NCBI GenBank assembly: GCA_023653785.1
Contig: JAMKCH010056532.1
Coordinates: forward strand, 33,125 to 97,124
Origin: Ophioderma brevispina
Lineage: Eukaryota > Echinodermata > Ophiuroidea > Amphilepidida > Ophiodermatidae
Reading direction: 5' to 3'
Length of the DNA stretch: 64,000 bases
Both the position numbers and the translations under genes were made by a program. This document shows, piece after piece, positions 24,030-34,240 of this stretch; position 1 is the stretch's first letter; every line of letters begins with the position of its first letter. The notes beneath the pieces are model-generated. The model ran no database searches. It was not told the origin of the DNA and worked only from the letters and a program-made list of their open reading frames with translations.

Positions 24030-24175
24030 GTAATCATCAGTTCATAGACCATTGCTATCGTATATGTGCTAATCCACCTTTCACTTGGCAGATCAGTATC
24101 TTACTACAAGCCTGAAGTACAATGTTAGAATTCAAAAGCATTCAGACCCAGATTCAGTCACAAAACATGCTAGAT
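24030..24175 (+). repeat. dispersed repeat R2, copy 1
   Basis: Matches 61143-61295 in the same orientation: CATCAGTTCATAGACCATTG, GTATATGTGCTAATCC, CCACCTTTCA, CAGAT.A.TATCTTACTA and AAAACATGC occur in the same order. The matching CTTCCACAAA words some 600 and 120 bp upstream suggest a longer shared element with different deletions. Confidence 0.7.
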
Positions 24176-24888
24176 AACACAGTAAATTCTGGCAGGGATG
24201 TCAACGTCTTGTTGGGCAACAAAATCTAAACCAAAGAAATTTTATCGGAAATGTGACCTTTAAACAAAATTACATTTTGAAAACTTAAACGATATATCAT
24301 TTTATAGCTTAGCAAATATAAAATTTTAAAAATCTTGCAATAACTCAAATGTCATTTAAAACCTTGTAAAATGATCATTGATAAACTCAGATTATAAACT
24401 TAAAGAACAGTAGGGTTTTATGTATGAAAAACTTTTCAGTCAATATTTATAGGTTTACTCGATAAACTAAGTTTTCAATCAAAAAACAAGTTTTCACCTA
24501 AAACTAAATTTTCAGTTGAGAACAAAGCTTTCAGTTAAATACTACGATATTCCCGAAAAAATAATTATTAATTATGACGAAAAAAATAGTGTAACGAAGT
24601 ATGAGGATTTGGCTGCCATATATGGCCTAATTATATACCTCTTGCCGCCAAGTAGAGACCTGCACTCACCGAACCGTGGTCATACAAACCCTCATACACG
24701 CAAGAACACGTATGTTTTGTTGACATTTTGTTTACTTTTATTTGACAGGAGTTGCGCTACTCGAAAACAAAGACTAATTACTGGACAATTGCTTGTAACA
24801 TGGTCCGGCCTTTTAATTGAGGGAGTCACTCATGCACGCCATAATAGCTTTGTCAATAACCCTCAATAATGGGCGTGATTGGCAGAGG
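24176..24888. other. non-coding stretch
   Basis: AT-rich DNA. AGTTTTCAGT/TTTTCAATC-type words repeat between 24435 and 24540. The open frame at 24516-24869 has no recognisable domain. Confidence 0.35.
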
Positions 24889-25195
24889 GCACGTGTGGTC
24901 TGGTGGATTGAGCGCTCGTCCCGCACTCTAAAGGTCGTGGGTTCAAGTCCCACTGCGGCCAACGTGTTGTGCCCTTGAGTAGGGCGCTTTACCTCAATTA
25001 CTCCACTCCACCCAAGTGTATAAATGGGTACCAGTGTTATTCAATACTGGGAAAGTAACAGACTCGCTGTGCGGGAGGAGTGGCGAACCCCCCACAGCAA
25101 AAATAATACGGAGGAGTCTGGCCTAAACGCTAAGGAAAGAGAGATGGGCACTCCGCACACAAGCTTGCTCGGCACGACAATTTCCTTTTTTTTCG
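24889..25195 (+). mobile_element. tRNA-derived SINE, near full length
   Basis: The head is tRNA-like: TGGTCTGGTGGATTGAGCGC (A-box region), anticodon arm CTCGTCCCGCACTC (CGC at the anticodon position, so Ala-like), and B box GGTTCAAGTCC in GTCGTGGGTTCAAGTCCCAC. It runs into a body beginning AACGTGTTGTGCCCTTGAG and CACCCAAGTGTATAAATGGG, which is the usual second part of this SINE type. It ends after CTTGCTCGGCACG in a T-rich tail at about 25185-25195. A functional tRNA is excluded by weak arm pairing and the fused body. No clear target duplication. Confidence 0.85.
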
Positions 25196-25787
25196 GCAGT
25201 GCTGTTGTTTATGTGAATGATCATATTTACAAAAAACGGGATGGGTTAAGTATTCTGCCACCACATCCTTCAACATGCAGTTTATTCCACTGAGGCTGCC
25301 AAATTCATTTGGTGGTGTACAATACAAGGTCTTCATGGGTGAGAGCGTGAACCCACAGATCCATTTCATATAGACCATACTAGTACTAGGCCTAAAGATC
25401 AAACCACATACCTTTAATTGGAGAATCCAACTTCAAATAATATTCCATAGTTGGTTATTAACTGGAAAGCTATAACTGGCAATATTTGTTGCTGCGGGCA
25501 ATCCACCTCTTGTGTACTATGCGTTCCGTAAGAATACTGCTTGTAAGCTCAAATGAAACACCATGGCTTTTAAAATGGGGATGTATACGGATGGAAGCTA
25601 CCCATCAACAAACAATAACCCCTACAACTGCGAATTGATCGATACGGGTGATTGAGTAAGAAGGCCAATTGATGACCGGTGTTTTAATTCGTGAAGTTAT
25701 TTATTTTTCTAGGGTGTATTTTCTTAATTTTCACACATATTCATATTATTATTTTATATTTGAACTGGAACACGCTAAGTGTATGAC
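25196..25787. other. non-coding stretch
   Basis: No recognisable gene; one TAGGCCTA palindrome at 25387-25394. Confidence 0.35.
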
Positions 25788-25917
25788 GGATATTTGACTG
25801 AGCTGCGTGCATTATGTAGATAATTGTGTGTAAGCACGAGTTTGTCCACTTTGGGTGGACAAACTCGTACTCACACGCAATTATCTAGCATAATGCACTA
25901 AGCTACGTCAATTATCC
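25788..25917. mobile_element. 130-bp hairpin MITE
   Basis: The whole segment folds on itself. Left arm 25788-25849 and right arm 25856-25917 share GGATA.TTGAC at the tips, GTGCATTATG, TAGATAATTG, and ACGAGTTTGTCCAC at the loop side. The loop is only about six bases. The element has no room for a gene. Confidence 0.85.
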
Positions 25918-26084
25918 TTTACTTTACCTGCAATCCCTCTCCCGCCAATCTAGTATGTTGGGTAGCAGAGTGTCAGGTGTATAGGACAGAATATTTCAGG
26001 ATTGTAATAATGTTCAGAGGAGAAGGGGCAATTCTACTCTCAGGTATCAAGATGTCTACAATTTTTAAAATTGTGGTGTCTTAT

Positions 26085-26150
26085 GGTGGGTTCATACTTC
26101 ATTGGTAGACGTTGGCCGACGCTAGTCTGCTGAAGAAGTATGAACCCACC
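26085..26150. repeat. 66-bp element with perfect 16-bp inverted ends
   Basis: GGTGGGTTCATACTTC at 26085-26100 is repeated exactly in inverted form at 26135-26150, with 34 bases between. Too short to code; a miniature foldback element or the fused ends of a longer one. Confidence 0.75.
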
Positions 26151-26218
26151 TTTGACTGGCTCAGTTAAGAATGTTACCATTACTTCAAATTAAATTTAGT
26201 TCAGGTTATGCTTGGATT

Positions 26219-26494
26219 TTAACCCTTTCCTGGACCCGTGCTAGGCAAATTCATGGGCCTCACGCACCAGGAACTTTAGGGATAAAGATTGGTAATTACT
26301 GACATCCCGTCGGCACACATGTGTGGGCAGATGAGCTGATATCGGGTTGCGGGTTGCAGTTTCATTGAAAAATGGCCTCGAGGCGAAACACTCTGGCTAG
26401 AAAATCTAGGGCAGGCTGCGGTAAGAATTGCTGTCTCGCTAGCTTTGAGAAATGGTTCAACTTCACTGCGCTAAAACAATAGAACCGCTGAAGT
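26219..26494 (-). repeat. dispersed repeat family R1, copy 2
   Basis: Reverse complement of the family copy at 14664-14918. Both copies have a small number of indels, which argues against recent duplication of the region. Confidence 0.75.
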
Positions 26495-26594
26495 GAATCT
26501 GGGCTAAAAGTAGCCCAAAGTCCGGGGAACGTTTGAAGTTTTGATTACATCTTATTTCTATAGGGGCAAGTTTTAATTCTTTTTGGTCTTCATA

Positions 26595-26881
26595 TCGAGG
26601 GTTGACAAACAGAAAGACGTAACTCAAACTGAAAAGAAACATTAAAGAATTTCTTAATTCTGCTGTTCATAATTAAAACTTGTTCTTTGTTTATGTAATG
26701 TTTGCTTACAGTACCATATATGAGCTTTATGAGATGTTTACATATTGAGTAATGAATAGATTTGCTTAGTAGAAAATATTAAACATCGCATTTCTCAAAA
26801 ACAGTATTACAGCAGAATTAAAGAAATTCTTTAATATTTCTTTTCGGTTTGAGTTACGTCCTTCTGTTTGTCAACCCTCGA
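26595..26881. mobile_element. young TA-flanked MITE, arms about 72 bp
   Basis: Terminal inverted repeats start TCGAGGGTTGACAAACAG and continue for some 72 bp as far as AATTCTGCTGT; by eye the arms differ at only a few positions. TA lies outside both ends (26593-26594, 26882-26883). The AT-rich centre is non-coding. Tc1/mariner-type mobilisation is the likely route. High arm identity suggests a recent insertion. Confidence 0.88.
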
Positions 26882-26935
26882 TATCTACTTGTTTTTTTTA
26901 CCTTCAGTTTGTATTTTTCTTACATAAAGACAATG

Positions 26936-27210
26936 GCCGGTACTCACAAAGAATTTAGTCCAGGCTTAACTTTTAGTCCAGGACTAAGTCCTACTAGAAG
27001 GACCTCTAAAAATTCACCTTCTTCATATAGTAACTTTTTCTGCTGAAAATACAAAGGAAAGTACAGGTAGACACTCAAAGCTCAGAACTTACCTGTTTCA
27101 AATTGTTTCTCTTTCATATTCTGTGTTTAAAAAATTAAAGGGTCTTTCTAGATGGACTTCGTCCTGGCTTAACCCTTAGTCCAGGACTAAGTTCTTTTGT
27201 GAATACCGGC
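26936..27210. mobile_element. 275-bp MITE with CAATG target duplication
   Basis: The left end GCCGGTACTCACAAAGAA and the right end complement GCCGGTATTCACAAAAGAA are inverted, followed inward by TTAGTCC and TTAGTCCAGG/CCTGGACTAAG words that are themselves palindromic. CAATG stands at 26931-26935 and 27211-27215. It begins 52 bp after the previous MITE. No coding capacity. Confidence 0.88.
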
Positions 27211-27477
27211 CAATGTTTTTGGTTAATTTTATATGTTGGTAAGCATTCTAAATGTGCAAAAAAAAATATTCTGGAAATGTCCTTCTTTCAAAAAAAAATG
27301 CAGTGCAAAATTTTAACTCTGGGAAAGCCAAAATTTTAACCAGGGAAAGCCAAAATTTGAAATGGAACCTGCATTGAACAAGGCGGTTCGCGAACCACAA
27401 AGGTCCCCGCTCATCGCGGCAGTTAAAAGGTGGAAAGTAACATAACTTAAAGATCACAGGGAGGATTGTGATGATGA

Positions 27478-28030
27478 TACCTTGGATGGCCCCAGATGAC
27501 CTGGAAAAATTCTGGTATCAATGTTGACTACACCCACCAAGTTCCATGACCATACAACCATTTGTGGTTGTTTGACCTTGGATGGCCCCACATGACCTTG
27601 AAATGACCTTCAGAATTTTCAACACTGAATTGTGACCACACCCATCAAGTTTCATGACCATACAACCATTTGCAGTGAATTGACCTCAGATGACCCAAGA
27701 TGACCCAGAAATGACCTTGAAAAAAATTGGCATAAAATGTTGACTGCACCCACCAGGTTTCATGACCATACAGCCATGCATAGTGATTTGACCTTGAATG
27801 ACCCCGCATGACCTTGAAATGACCTTCAAAATTTTCGGCACTGAATATTGACCGCACCCACCAAGTTTCATCATCCTACCACATGTTTAGGGATTTAACC
27901 TTGAATGACCTCACATGACCTTGAAATGACCTTCAAAATTTTTGGCACCGAATGTTGAGCACACCTACCAAGTTTCATTATCCTACCACAATTGACAACG
28001 TTTAAAGCAATTCTTTCCCCATTTGACCCA
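27478..28030. repeat. tandem repeat, about five units of 97-109 bp
   Basis: Units begin at about 27478, 27574, 27682, 27790 and 27898. Each has TGACCTTG.ATG.CCC, CATGACCTTGAAATGACCTT, and CACCCACCAAGTTTCATGA. The frames that run through it on the minus strand simply encode the repeat. AGGTCA half-sites are frequent because of the unit sequence. Confidence 0.9.
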
Positions 28031-28390
28031 TGGCACATGACCTCTCCGAACTCATCCGCCACCTACTTAAGCGACATATATGGTGCAAAGATGGACACCC
28101 ATACTTGCTTAGATTAAAAGATATAGTGTTTACAAGGTTTGTAGCAATTTAACCCTATTTTTGACCATATTTGACCTTTGACCCATGACACATGACCCAT
28201 TTCAGATCCAGGCCAACGCATACTTGAGATACATCTATGTTGCGAAGATGGACCCCTACACTTGCTTAGATCCAAAGATATCGCGTGGGACACACACACA
28301 CACACGCACGGACGAAGAGCATTTCTATAGTCCCCCTTCGCCAACAAAAGTTGGCGGGACCAACAAAGGGTGAATGTGGGCTGATGGTGG
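28031..28390 (+). repeat. continuation of the TGACC repeat ending in a hairpin
   Basis: ATTTGACC.ATG.CACATGACC blocks recur at about 28018 and 28165, each followed by GATGGAC.CC.ACACTTGCTTAGAT. A (CA)n run (28290-28304) follows, then AGTCCCCCTTCGCCAAC, loop AAAA, and GTTGGCGGGAC, a hairpin with 7 + 5 paired bases. CA run plus terminal hairpin looks like a fixed 3' end of an element. Confidence 0.6.
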
Positions 28391-29366
28391 TAGTGTACAT
28401 GCACACAAACTGTCATTTCTTCCAGATCCTGAGATTATGACTATGCTCCTGTAGCAGAAGTTGATTCAATTATTGTGATCAGTCCAACTTTGGTATGATT
28501 CTCAATTTATAAAGTTACTAAAGGATTAGGATTGTAAATCCAGCACATTTTCAATTTCAGGTTAGAGAAAAAATGTGATGCGATCTGGGAAAACCCGTCA
28601 CATGGTGGGAAATTTATATTTTGAGTTTTTACTATCACTGCAGAGTTTGAAATATTAAGTTTCTCCATAACTGTTTACTTCTTTCTTCTTTGATACACAC
28701 ATCAAAGGTTATGCCTTATACAATCTGACAAAAAAAGCTATTTTCTTTATTTTTTCAAAACTGTCCTGTGCGACATGTGGCGGGTTTTCCCAGATTTCAC
28801 ATAACCATGACATTATACCCGTCCACCTCTGTAGCGTACGACACAACGGACAATTCTTCCTGTAGTTACCACGGATACCTAACCTACTAGAGGGTAAACT
28901 CGCATGGCCAGGATCCATGTTTTTTGCCCCGAATTAAAGGGATGGTTGTGTTACCCGAGTGGTATTTCTCATGGCCAATTTTATTCATTGATATTTTTGG
29001 CATTGCAGGAATAGGAGCTTCCAAATGATTTTCTCAAAAAATTAGTCAAAAAATGCCAAAATGGGGCCCTATATACTGGTCCTTCAAATGGCGGTGTAGT
29101 GAACTGTGTGTCTTACTCCAGTATGGTATACAAAGATACACCTGATCTCCACCCTAGTGGCCAACTGCAGGGTAGCCATTGGGGTAGGTACTGTAAAGTA
29201 GACACATCACTGTACACCTAATAACTATGTACTTTGGAAGTGCTTTACTTGCAGCCAGTGTGTACTCTACAGTAGCTGCTGCTATAGACACATTGTAATG
29301 CCATATAGGCTACCACACGAGTAAGAAAACACCAAAGGGTATACATGTAATGTAATTGTCAACAAT
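28391..29366. other. non-coding stretch
   Basis: No recognisable gene. TTAAAGGGATGG at 28934 has the form of a TTAA-element end, but no partner was found. Confidence 0.35.
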
Positions 29367-29370
29367 TTAA

Positions 29371-29535
29371 AGGTGCAACGAGAGATTTCACATATCAGGT
29401 GTCCCTAAAAATATTGAAAGTACTGATTTTTGCCCTGATGTAAAGCTTTCCATCAATATCCCTTCTGAAAGGATAAGCTGAAAAAGGTTTCTGTGTACAA
29501 AAATTGTGAAATTTCTAATTTCGTATATGAGCAAT
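29371..29535 (+). mobile_element. left half of a TTAA miniature element (family AGGTGCAACGAG)
   Basis: TTAA at 29367-29370 is followed by AGGTGCAACGAGAGATTT and then the same order of blocks as the full copy at 62997-63308: ATAGGTGTCCCTAAAAA, GTAAAGCTTT, AATATCCC, AAGCTGAAAAA. Homology stops abruptly at about 29535 (GAGCAAT), just where the other half at 36917 takes over. Confidence 0.85.
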
Positions 29536-29549
29536 ACAAACTTCCGCCT

Positions 29550-29910
29550 ACTATGTCGGGCAAAGAAAAATCAAAATCACGGGTCCCGGTGACCATGGAA
29601 GATTAAAGGTTCATTTTGATGATGGATTTTGGTACTTTGGGTATTTAAAACAAAATGAGCTCCTATGCCCGTCCCAAAACTGTGGGACACTCCAGAGAGG
29701 GAAAATCCCAAATGGATTCTAAATCGCCATCTTGGAAATTAGAAAATTGTGTATTCTATGAACAAATACTTACAAACACGGATATACTGTCTTTTTTTAC
29801 TAATTTGATAATCAGAAGTCCATTCTTGAAGTTATTAGTTTTTCATTAAGATGTCACTTTACTGGTGAAATCCAAGGTGGCCACCACTGGCTATGTTAAC
29901 TATATGGCTC
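29550..29910 (+). repeat. left terminal arm with GGC-GCCATCTTGG unit
   Basis: Contains one 310-bp unit of the family whose core is GCCATCTTGGAAATTA at the start and AAATCCAAGGTGGCCACCAC at the end. The same unit lies at 33590-33840 (+), and in reverse at 35440-35600, 36240-36540 and 36550-36760. Confidence 0.8.
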
Positions 29911-29959
29911 TGGTTTTTTTTTTAACATCTACCAAAAGTTCAACGCAGAGGGTGAAAAT

Positions 29960-30285
29960 TAAAGTGCATTCTTACACAGCTGTGAAATGTCAGCAATTTC
30001 ATTGGCTGATTCCCGGTTCGATTCGTTTAATTGAACCCAGTAGTACACCTGCGTTTGAAGTATTTTTAGGTTGAAGCGCTCGCGTCATACCGTGTTTTGC
30101 TACTCGCGCGCGCCTGCCAACTTGCGTCTCGTTGGTTATGATCGTTTTGCGTTCATCGGTTGGTGCGAATGGTTTTCACTGTGATGGCAGTCCTTTCTTG
30201 TTGCTTCATTTTCAGCCGTACCTATCGCGAAATTGGGTTAAAGATACCCTTAAATGCTAATTGCTGTTTAAGATAGAACATGTAT
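29960..30285 (+). repeat. dispersed repeat R3, copy 1 (CpG-rich)
   Basis: Matches 63655-63985 in the same orientation. Shared blocks include AGCAATTTCATTGG, CGTTTAAT.GAACCCAG, TATTTTTAGG.TGAAGCG, GCGTCATAC, TTTTGCTAC, TTGCGTCT, TATGATCGTT and GGCAGTCCTTTCTTGTTG. It is rich in CpG against an AT-rich background and has a small hairpin GGTTC..ATTCG..GAACC near its start. No coding content. Confidence 0.85.
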
Positions 30286-30294
30286 GATTTTTTT

Positions 30295-30431
30295 AACCGG
30301 TACTCTCTTTAACGACGAATTGAAACCCGCGACACCATTATTGTTGCGTGGAAGAACCGCTCCGGCCTCGTTCTTCCACTTAAATAATTGTATCGCCTTG
30401 GTTTCAGTTCGTCGTCAAGAGAGTACCGGTT
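30295..30431. mobile_element. 137-bp hairpin MITE
   Basis: Ends AACCGGTACTCTCTT are inverted, followed by ACGACGAATTGAAACC/ACGACGAACTGAAACC. The centre has GTGGAAGAAC and GTTCTTCCAC around a 12-base loop, so almost the whole element pairs with itself. Weaker pairing extends outward to about 30268 and 30465. Confidence 0.85.
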
Positions 30432-31882
30432 TCCAAAAAGTCTATACCTTTATTCTCTAATTGTATCAACTTCTTAACTTTTTTTGCACTTAGAAAACCT
30501 ATTTTATAAAATAATTAGTTTGAGGCTTAATCTTACTGTGGTTCTTGCACAGCTATGACATGTAGAGGAAAACCTCATTTTCTGTTAACACCTTTCAATG
30601 ATGGACATACTTTCAAGCTCCTATTGCTTCGCATATTGACGATCCAGTAACACATGGTGAATATCAAATCACCAGGCGATTCATGCACCAAATTTTATAT
30701 GCCGTGTCCTATAATTTTTTTTAGAGCCAAACGAATGCAAAAATCCTCTACTAGTTACGGGTTTTGACATCAAAAGTTTGTCTACCAATTTTTAAAATAG
30801 GCTTAATCCTTATATTACTTCATGTGTGCATACAACTCAACGAGGTAATTACACATTGCACCCAAAAATTTCAAAACTCCTCTCAAATTAACTTTTCAGA
30901 TTGATCCTTTCGTGTGTTTGCTGACGTTAACAATCATGTCAACAATGCCTTCTGTTGTACTCTCTTACAAGGCATGTACATTGTATAAATTTATAACTGT
31001 CAATGTTTAGCAATGACTTTATGCAACCTAATATTTTACATACCCAAAAGGTGTATTACAATGTCTATGTATAAATATATTGTGATGATAAAGAGTTCTA
31101 TTAATTTCCCATAATGGATTTAGCACTTCTGCAATCTCCGTCAGAATATAACACTTTACTCATTTTACTTTGTAAAAGTTTTAACCTATATGAATAAGTA
31201 CTACCATTGTAACAAACTACAGCAAATAACACACTAAAAACCTAACTTTCAAATCTCAAAAGTACATTAAAATATCCTATACATAACTGTTGGGTTGCAG
31301 GGACGTTACATTTTGTTGCCTTACACTACTGATTTGTGACTGTTCTGAGACTGTTCAAAACATTGCCTGAGAATTCCTTTTGTTATGTTAAACTTCTTAT
31401 TAGTTGAACATATCAAATCTGAACTAAAATTAAATATTGGTACATTTACAGGACTCAAATCAAAGTTAAATTTGACCAGTTTGGGGTATTTAACCATACA
31501 GACACTCCATTTGATGTTTAAATTGGGATAGTCAATCCCCGTGTTGTAGATCAATTATCTTGGGCAGGTGGGTATTTAACTCTAAAATTGGTGCATTTTG
31601 CTGTGTGTGAATGAAGTCATATGAATCTGCCAATATAAATTCAAAATTTCTTTTGGAAACCACAATTACAAAAATATATTCAGAACTTTTTTAGGGTAAT
31701 TTGTTTTGGCTTATAAAATCTCTAAAAAACTAAAGGGATTGCACGTCTTTTAACAAAATTGCTGTGCTGCTATAATTTAACCCTCAAAATTATTAGAGGG
31801 TTTGTGGATCAATTACAAGTGATTTTTCATCCACCTTCCTAGCAATTAGGCAAACATAGCAACTACAAAATGGGAAAAATTA

Positions 31883-31919
<37 letters not shown>

Positions 31920-33500
31920 ATATGTTATTTTAATTTTGGGTATTTTGAATGCCTTTTTATTTTGTCGGGTTCTTTTTTTCTTAGCTTTTTTATGTGACAA
32001 TAAAATTAGAACCAATATATAGGTCCTTCTAAAGTCTAAGAACTGATTACAGTTGCATTGGATCCACCTGGTCAACATTCAAATGTAACATCCGCAACAA
32101 CAGCAGGTGATCGTCCCTGTGATAAGTGTACTGGCAAATAAAAGAAATGAAAAAAGAAGTTAAATCAATTGAATTAGGGTAATCTGAAACCTACTATATG
32201 CTATAACTGTAATACAGCTCTACCAGATAGAAGTTAATGACAAATCGGTAACGAATGGTTAAAATTACATTTTAATCATTTAATCAATGCACATTTTTTA
32301 CTTTTAAATAAATTAGAGGACTTATTTTAGCATAAATTATTGAAACTAGATTATTGCTTAAATAATAAATAAAAAACTTTTGCCAAAACTTTTTAAACTA
32401 CTGAAGAAATGGTCTTCAATAGGGGGGGGCTTTTTTATTTTTGTTTTGTTTTTCCCCCGGCACATTGACACCATGTAACGTCCGAAACACATTTTGCTAA
32501 CTAACATTTAAATAGTACAAAGAAAGTAAAATTAGTTTAAAAAAGTTTCACTTTATTCTCTAACAAAGACCCAAGTAAAATCTAGTTGTAAAGAAAGTTC
32601 ACTCTATTACTCTATCATCTGGTAAATGTACAAATATAAAAACATCTCTGGATTCTCCAATTATGTTAAGAAAAACCTTGATGCTGTGTTGCGGACGGTC
32701 CTAGCGTGCGGACGTTACAACTGTTGACGGAAAAATGTATGTAATGGCATGTACAGTGAAAAATGATAAGATGAGCGGAAGTGTTGCTGGTTCTGTGGGA
32801 AGTGTGTTAGGAAACTTTCATTTTAAATATACCAATAAATTACATGGTCAAGTGGTAGTTGCCTAGGCAACAGAATGTAATGTTGGGGACGTTACAAAAG
32901 TTGACGGAAAATTACCCTTTTTAGGAAGTGAATATTTTTCTTTTAATAACGCAGTATCAGAATTCATTTTGTTTTCAAATATGTTTGTATATATGAACCT
33001 ATTTAGACATGCAGAGTTAATTAATATAACCTTGCTTTAATTTAAGGCAATGCTCAGCTAAATTTAGACTGTGTGAAATTTGACGGGAAAAGGTAACGTC
33101 GCAAAAATCATTTTTGATTGACGCCTCTTAGAACAGGAAACATATGGATGTCATTATATTCTGATAGTTCTAACCAAGTGGTACAGATGCTCTGATGTGA
33201 AATATGAAATCAATGATTATTCTTTGTTGCAATGGCAAAATCATACAAATTGGTACTGTTTGTTTGGTTGACAAAAATCCTCAACATTTGGCCGTTTAAG
33301 CTGACCAGCTCACACAAGGAGGAATCACCCAAACTTTGTAAGCTATGGGAGCTTACGATAGGTCTATACTAATATACATTACAAAATTAATTCGCAGCTT
33401 GCTGGTTCAAAGTTTTGTGTTGGGACTCCTCAAATTGTCAATAAGCTTTTTGGGTATATGTTAAAAAAAAACAGAGCCATATACATTTTTACATAGTTCC
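30432..33500. repeat. AT-rich interior with scattered GGACGTTAC motifs
   Basis: GGACGTTAC or its complement occurs at about 31301, 32474, 32709 and 32887, with weaker forms at 32083 and 33094. The forms at 32709 and 32887 are followed by TTGACGGAAAA. TTACCCTTTTTAGG at 32926 is like the GGGCAATTCC end of the element at 19466. An A run of 32 nt lies at 31886-31917. No gene recognised. Confidence 0.5.
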
Positions 33501-33589
33501 AATCCATTGACCATAATTTGAAGATGTTGAGTATGGTTTCTAAGTGTCCATGTGACCAGAAATCCATTTCAGGTTGTAGTTTGTTAAAC

Positions 33590-33840
33590 CTGGATGGAGG
33601 TCACATGCTATGAGAATCCAAAATGGCTGCAGGCGGCCATCTTGGAATTACAAAATTTCTGTTTACGCTTGAACAAAGTAACTTACAAACCATGCGAATA
33701 AATAGCTTTTTTTGCTTACATTTGATGACCAGGAGTCCATTCCTGTAGTCAGTTTGTCATTAGGAATCAGCTTTACGGTAAAATCCAAGATGGCTGCCAC
33801 GGGCTATATTAAATATATAGAAATTTATATACATATTACA
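33590..33840 (+). repeat. internal unit of the GGC-GCCATCTTGG family
   Basis: GGCGGCCATCTTGGAATTA, GAACAAAGTAACTTACA, GAGTCCATTCCTG and AATCCAAGATGGCTGCCAC occur in the same order and spacing as in the terminal arm at 29720-29900. Same orientation as the left arm. Confidence 0.8.
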
Positions 33841-33957
33841 TATATAGGAAATTTAGTTTGTTGATGCGGAGGTAACGATCACGATGCAGAACCATGGCCA
33901 CCAGTGGCCATATTGGAAATAACCAATATCTGAGGTGACTTGTACATAAGCACACCC
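33841..33957. other. short spacer
   Basis: TATATA-rich start, then CATGGCCACCAGTGGCCAT, a near palindrome with the GGCCAC words of the GCCATCTTGG family. Confidence 0.35.
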
Positions 33958-34240
33958 ACATTTCCAGCATCGTTGTCACTTAAAGGCCCCATATTTTTGA
34001 AAAGTCACCCAAATACCCCATTTTTTGAAATTTTACCCATGTAACCCAAAGACCCATATTTTGGGGGCAATGTGAAAATGTTACCCCCGAACCCCTATTT
34101 TTGGCAACTTTTGCAAAAATATTTCGCCAAGGCCCTTATTTTGGGGCAATTTGGTTGTCTCTCACCAAAAACCACTTATTTGGAGTCCACTGTAACGACT
34201 GTCCCTATGTTTGGAAACACCCAGCACCCCCATGATCTCT
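33958..34240 (+). repeat. ACCCAAAGACCC degenerate repeat, copy 2
   Basis: Same order of blocks as 16790-17030. ACCCAAAGACCC, ACCCCATTTTTT and ACCCCTATTTTTGG recur about every 35 bp. Confidence 0.75.

Noticed and set aside
24889..24962. tRNA-Ala gene
   Set aside because: A and B boxes are present but acceptor and anticodon arms pair poorly and a SINE body follows.
27645..27874. Minus-strand frames at 27645-27874
   Set aside because: They encode the 109-bp tandem repeat; the repeated HGCMVMKPGG-like peptide is a consequence of the repeat.
27478..28030. CRISPR array
   Set aside because: Repeat units are contiguous and diverged with no unique spacers, and the genome is eukaryotic.
31886..31917. 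Poly(A) tail of a processed pseudogene
   Set aside because: An A run of 32 is present, but no coding or SINE body was recognised on either side; similar runs at 39619 and 56130 also lack one.
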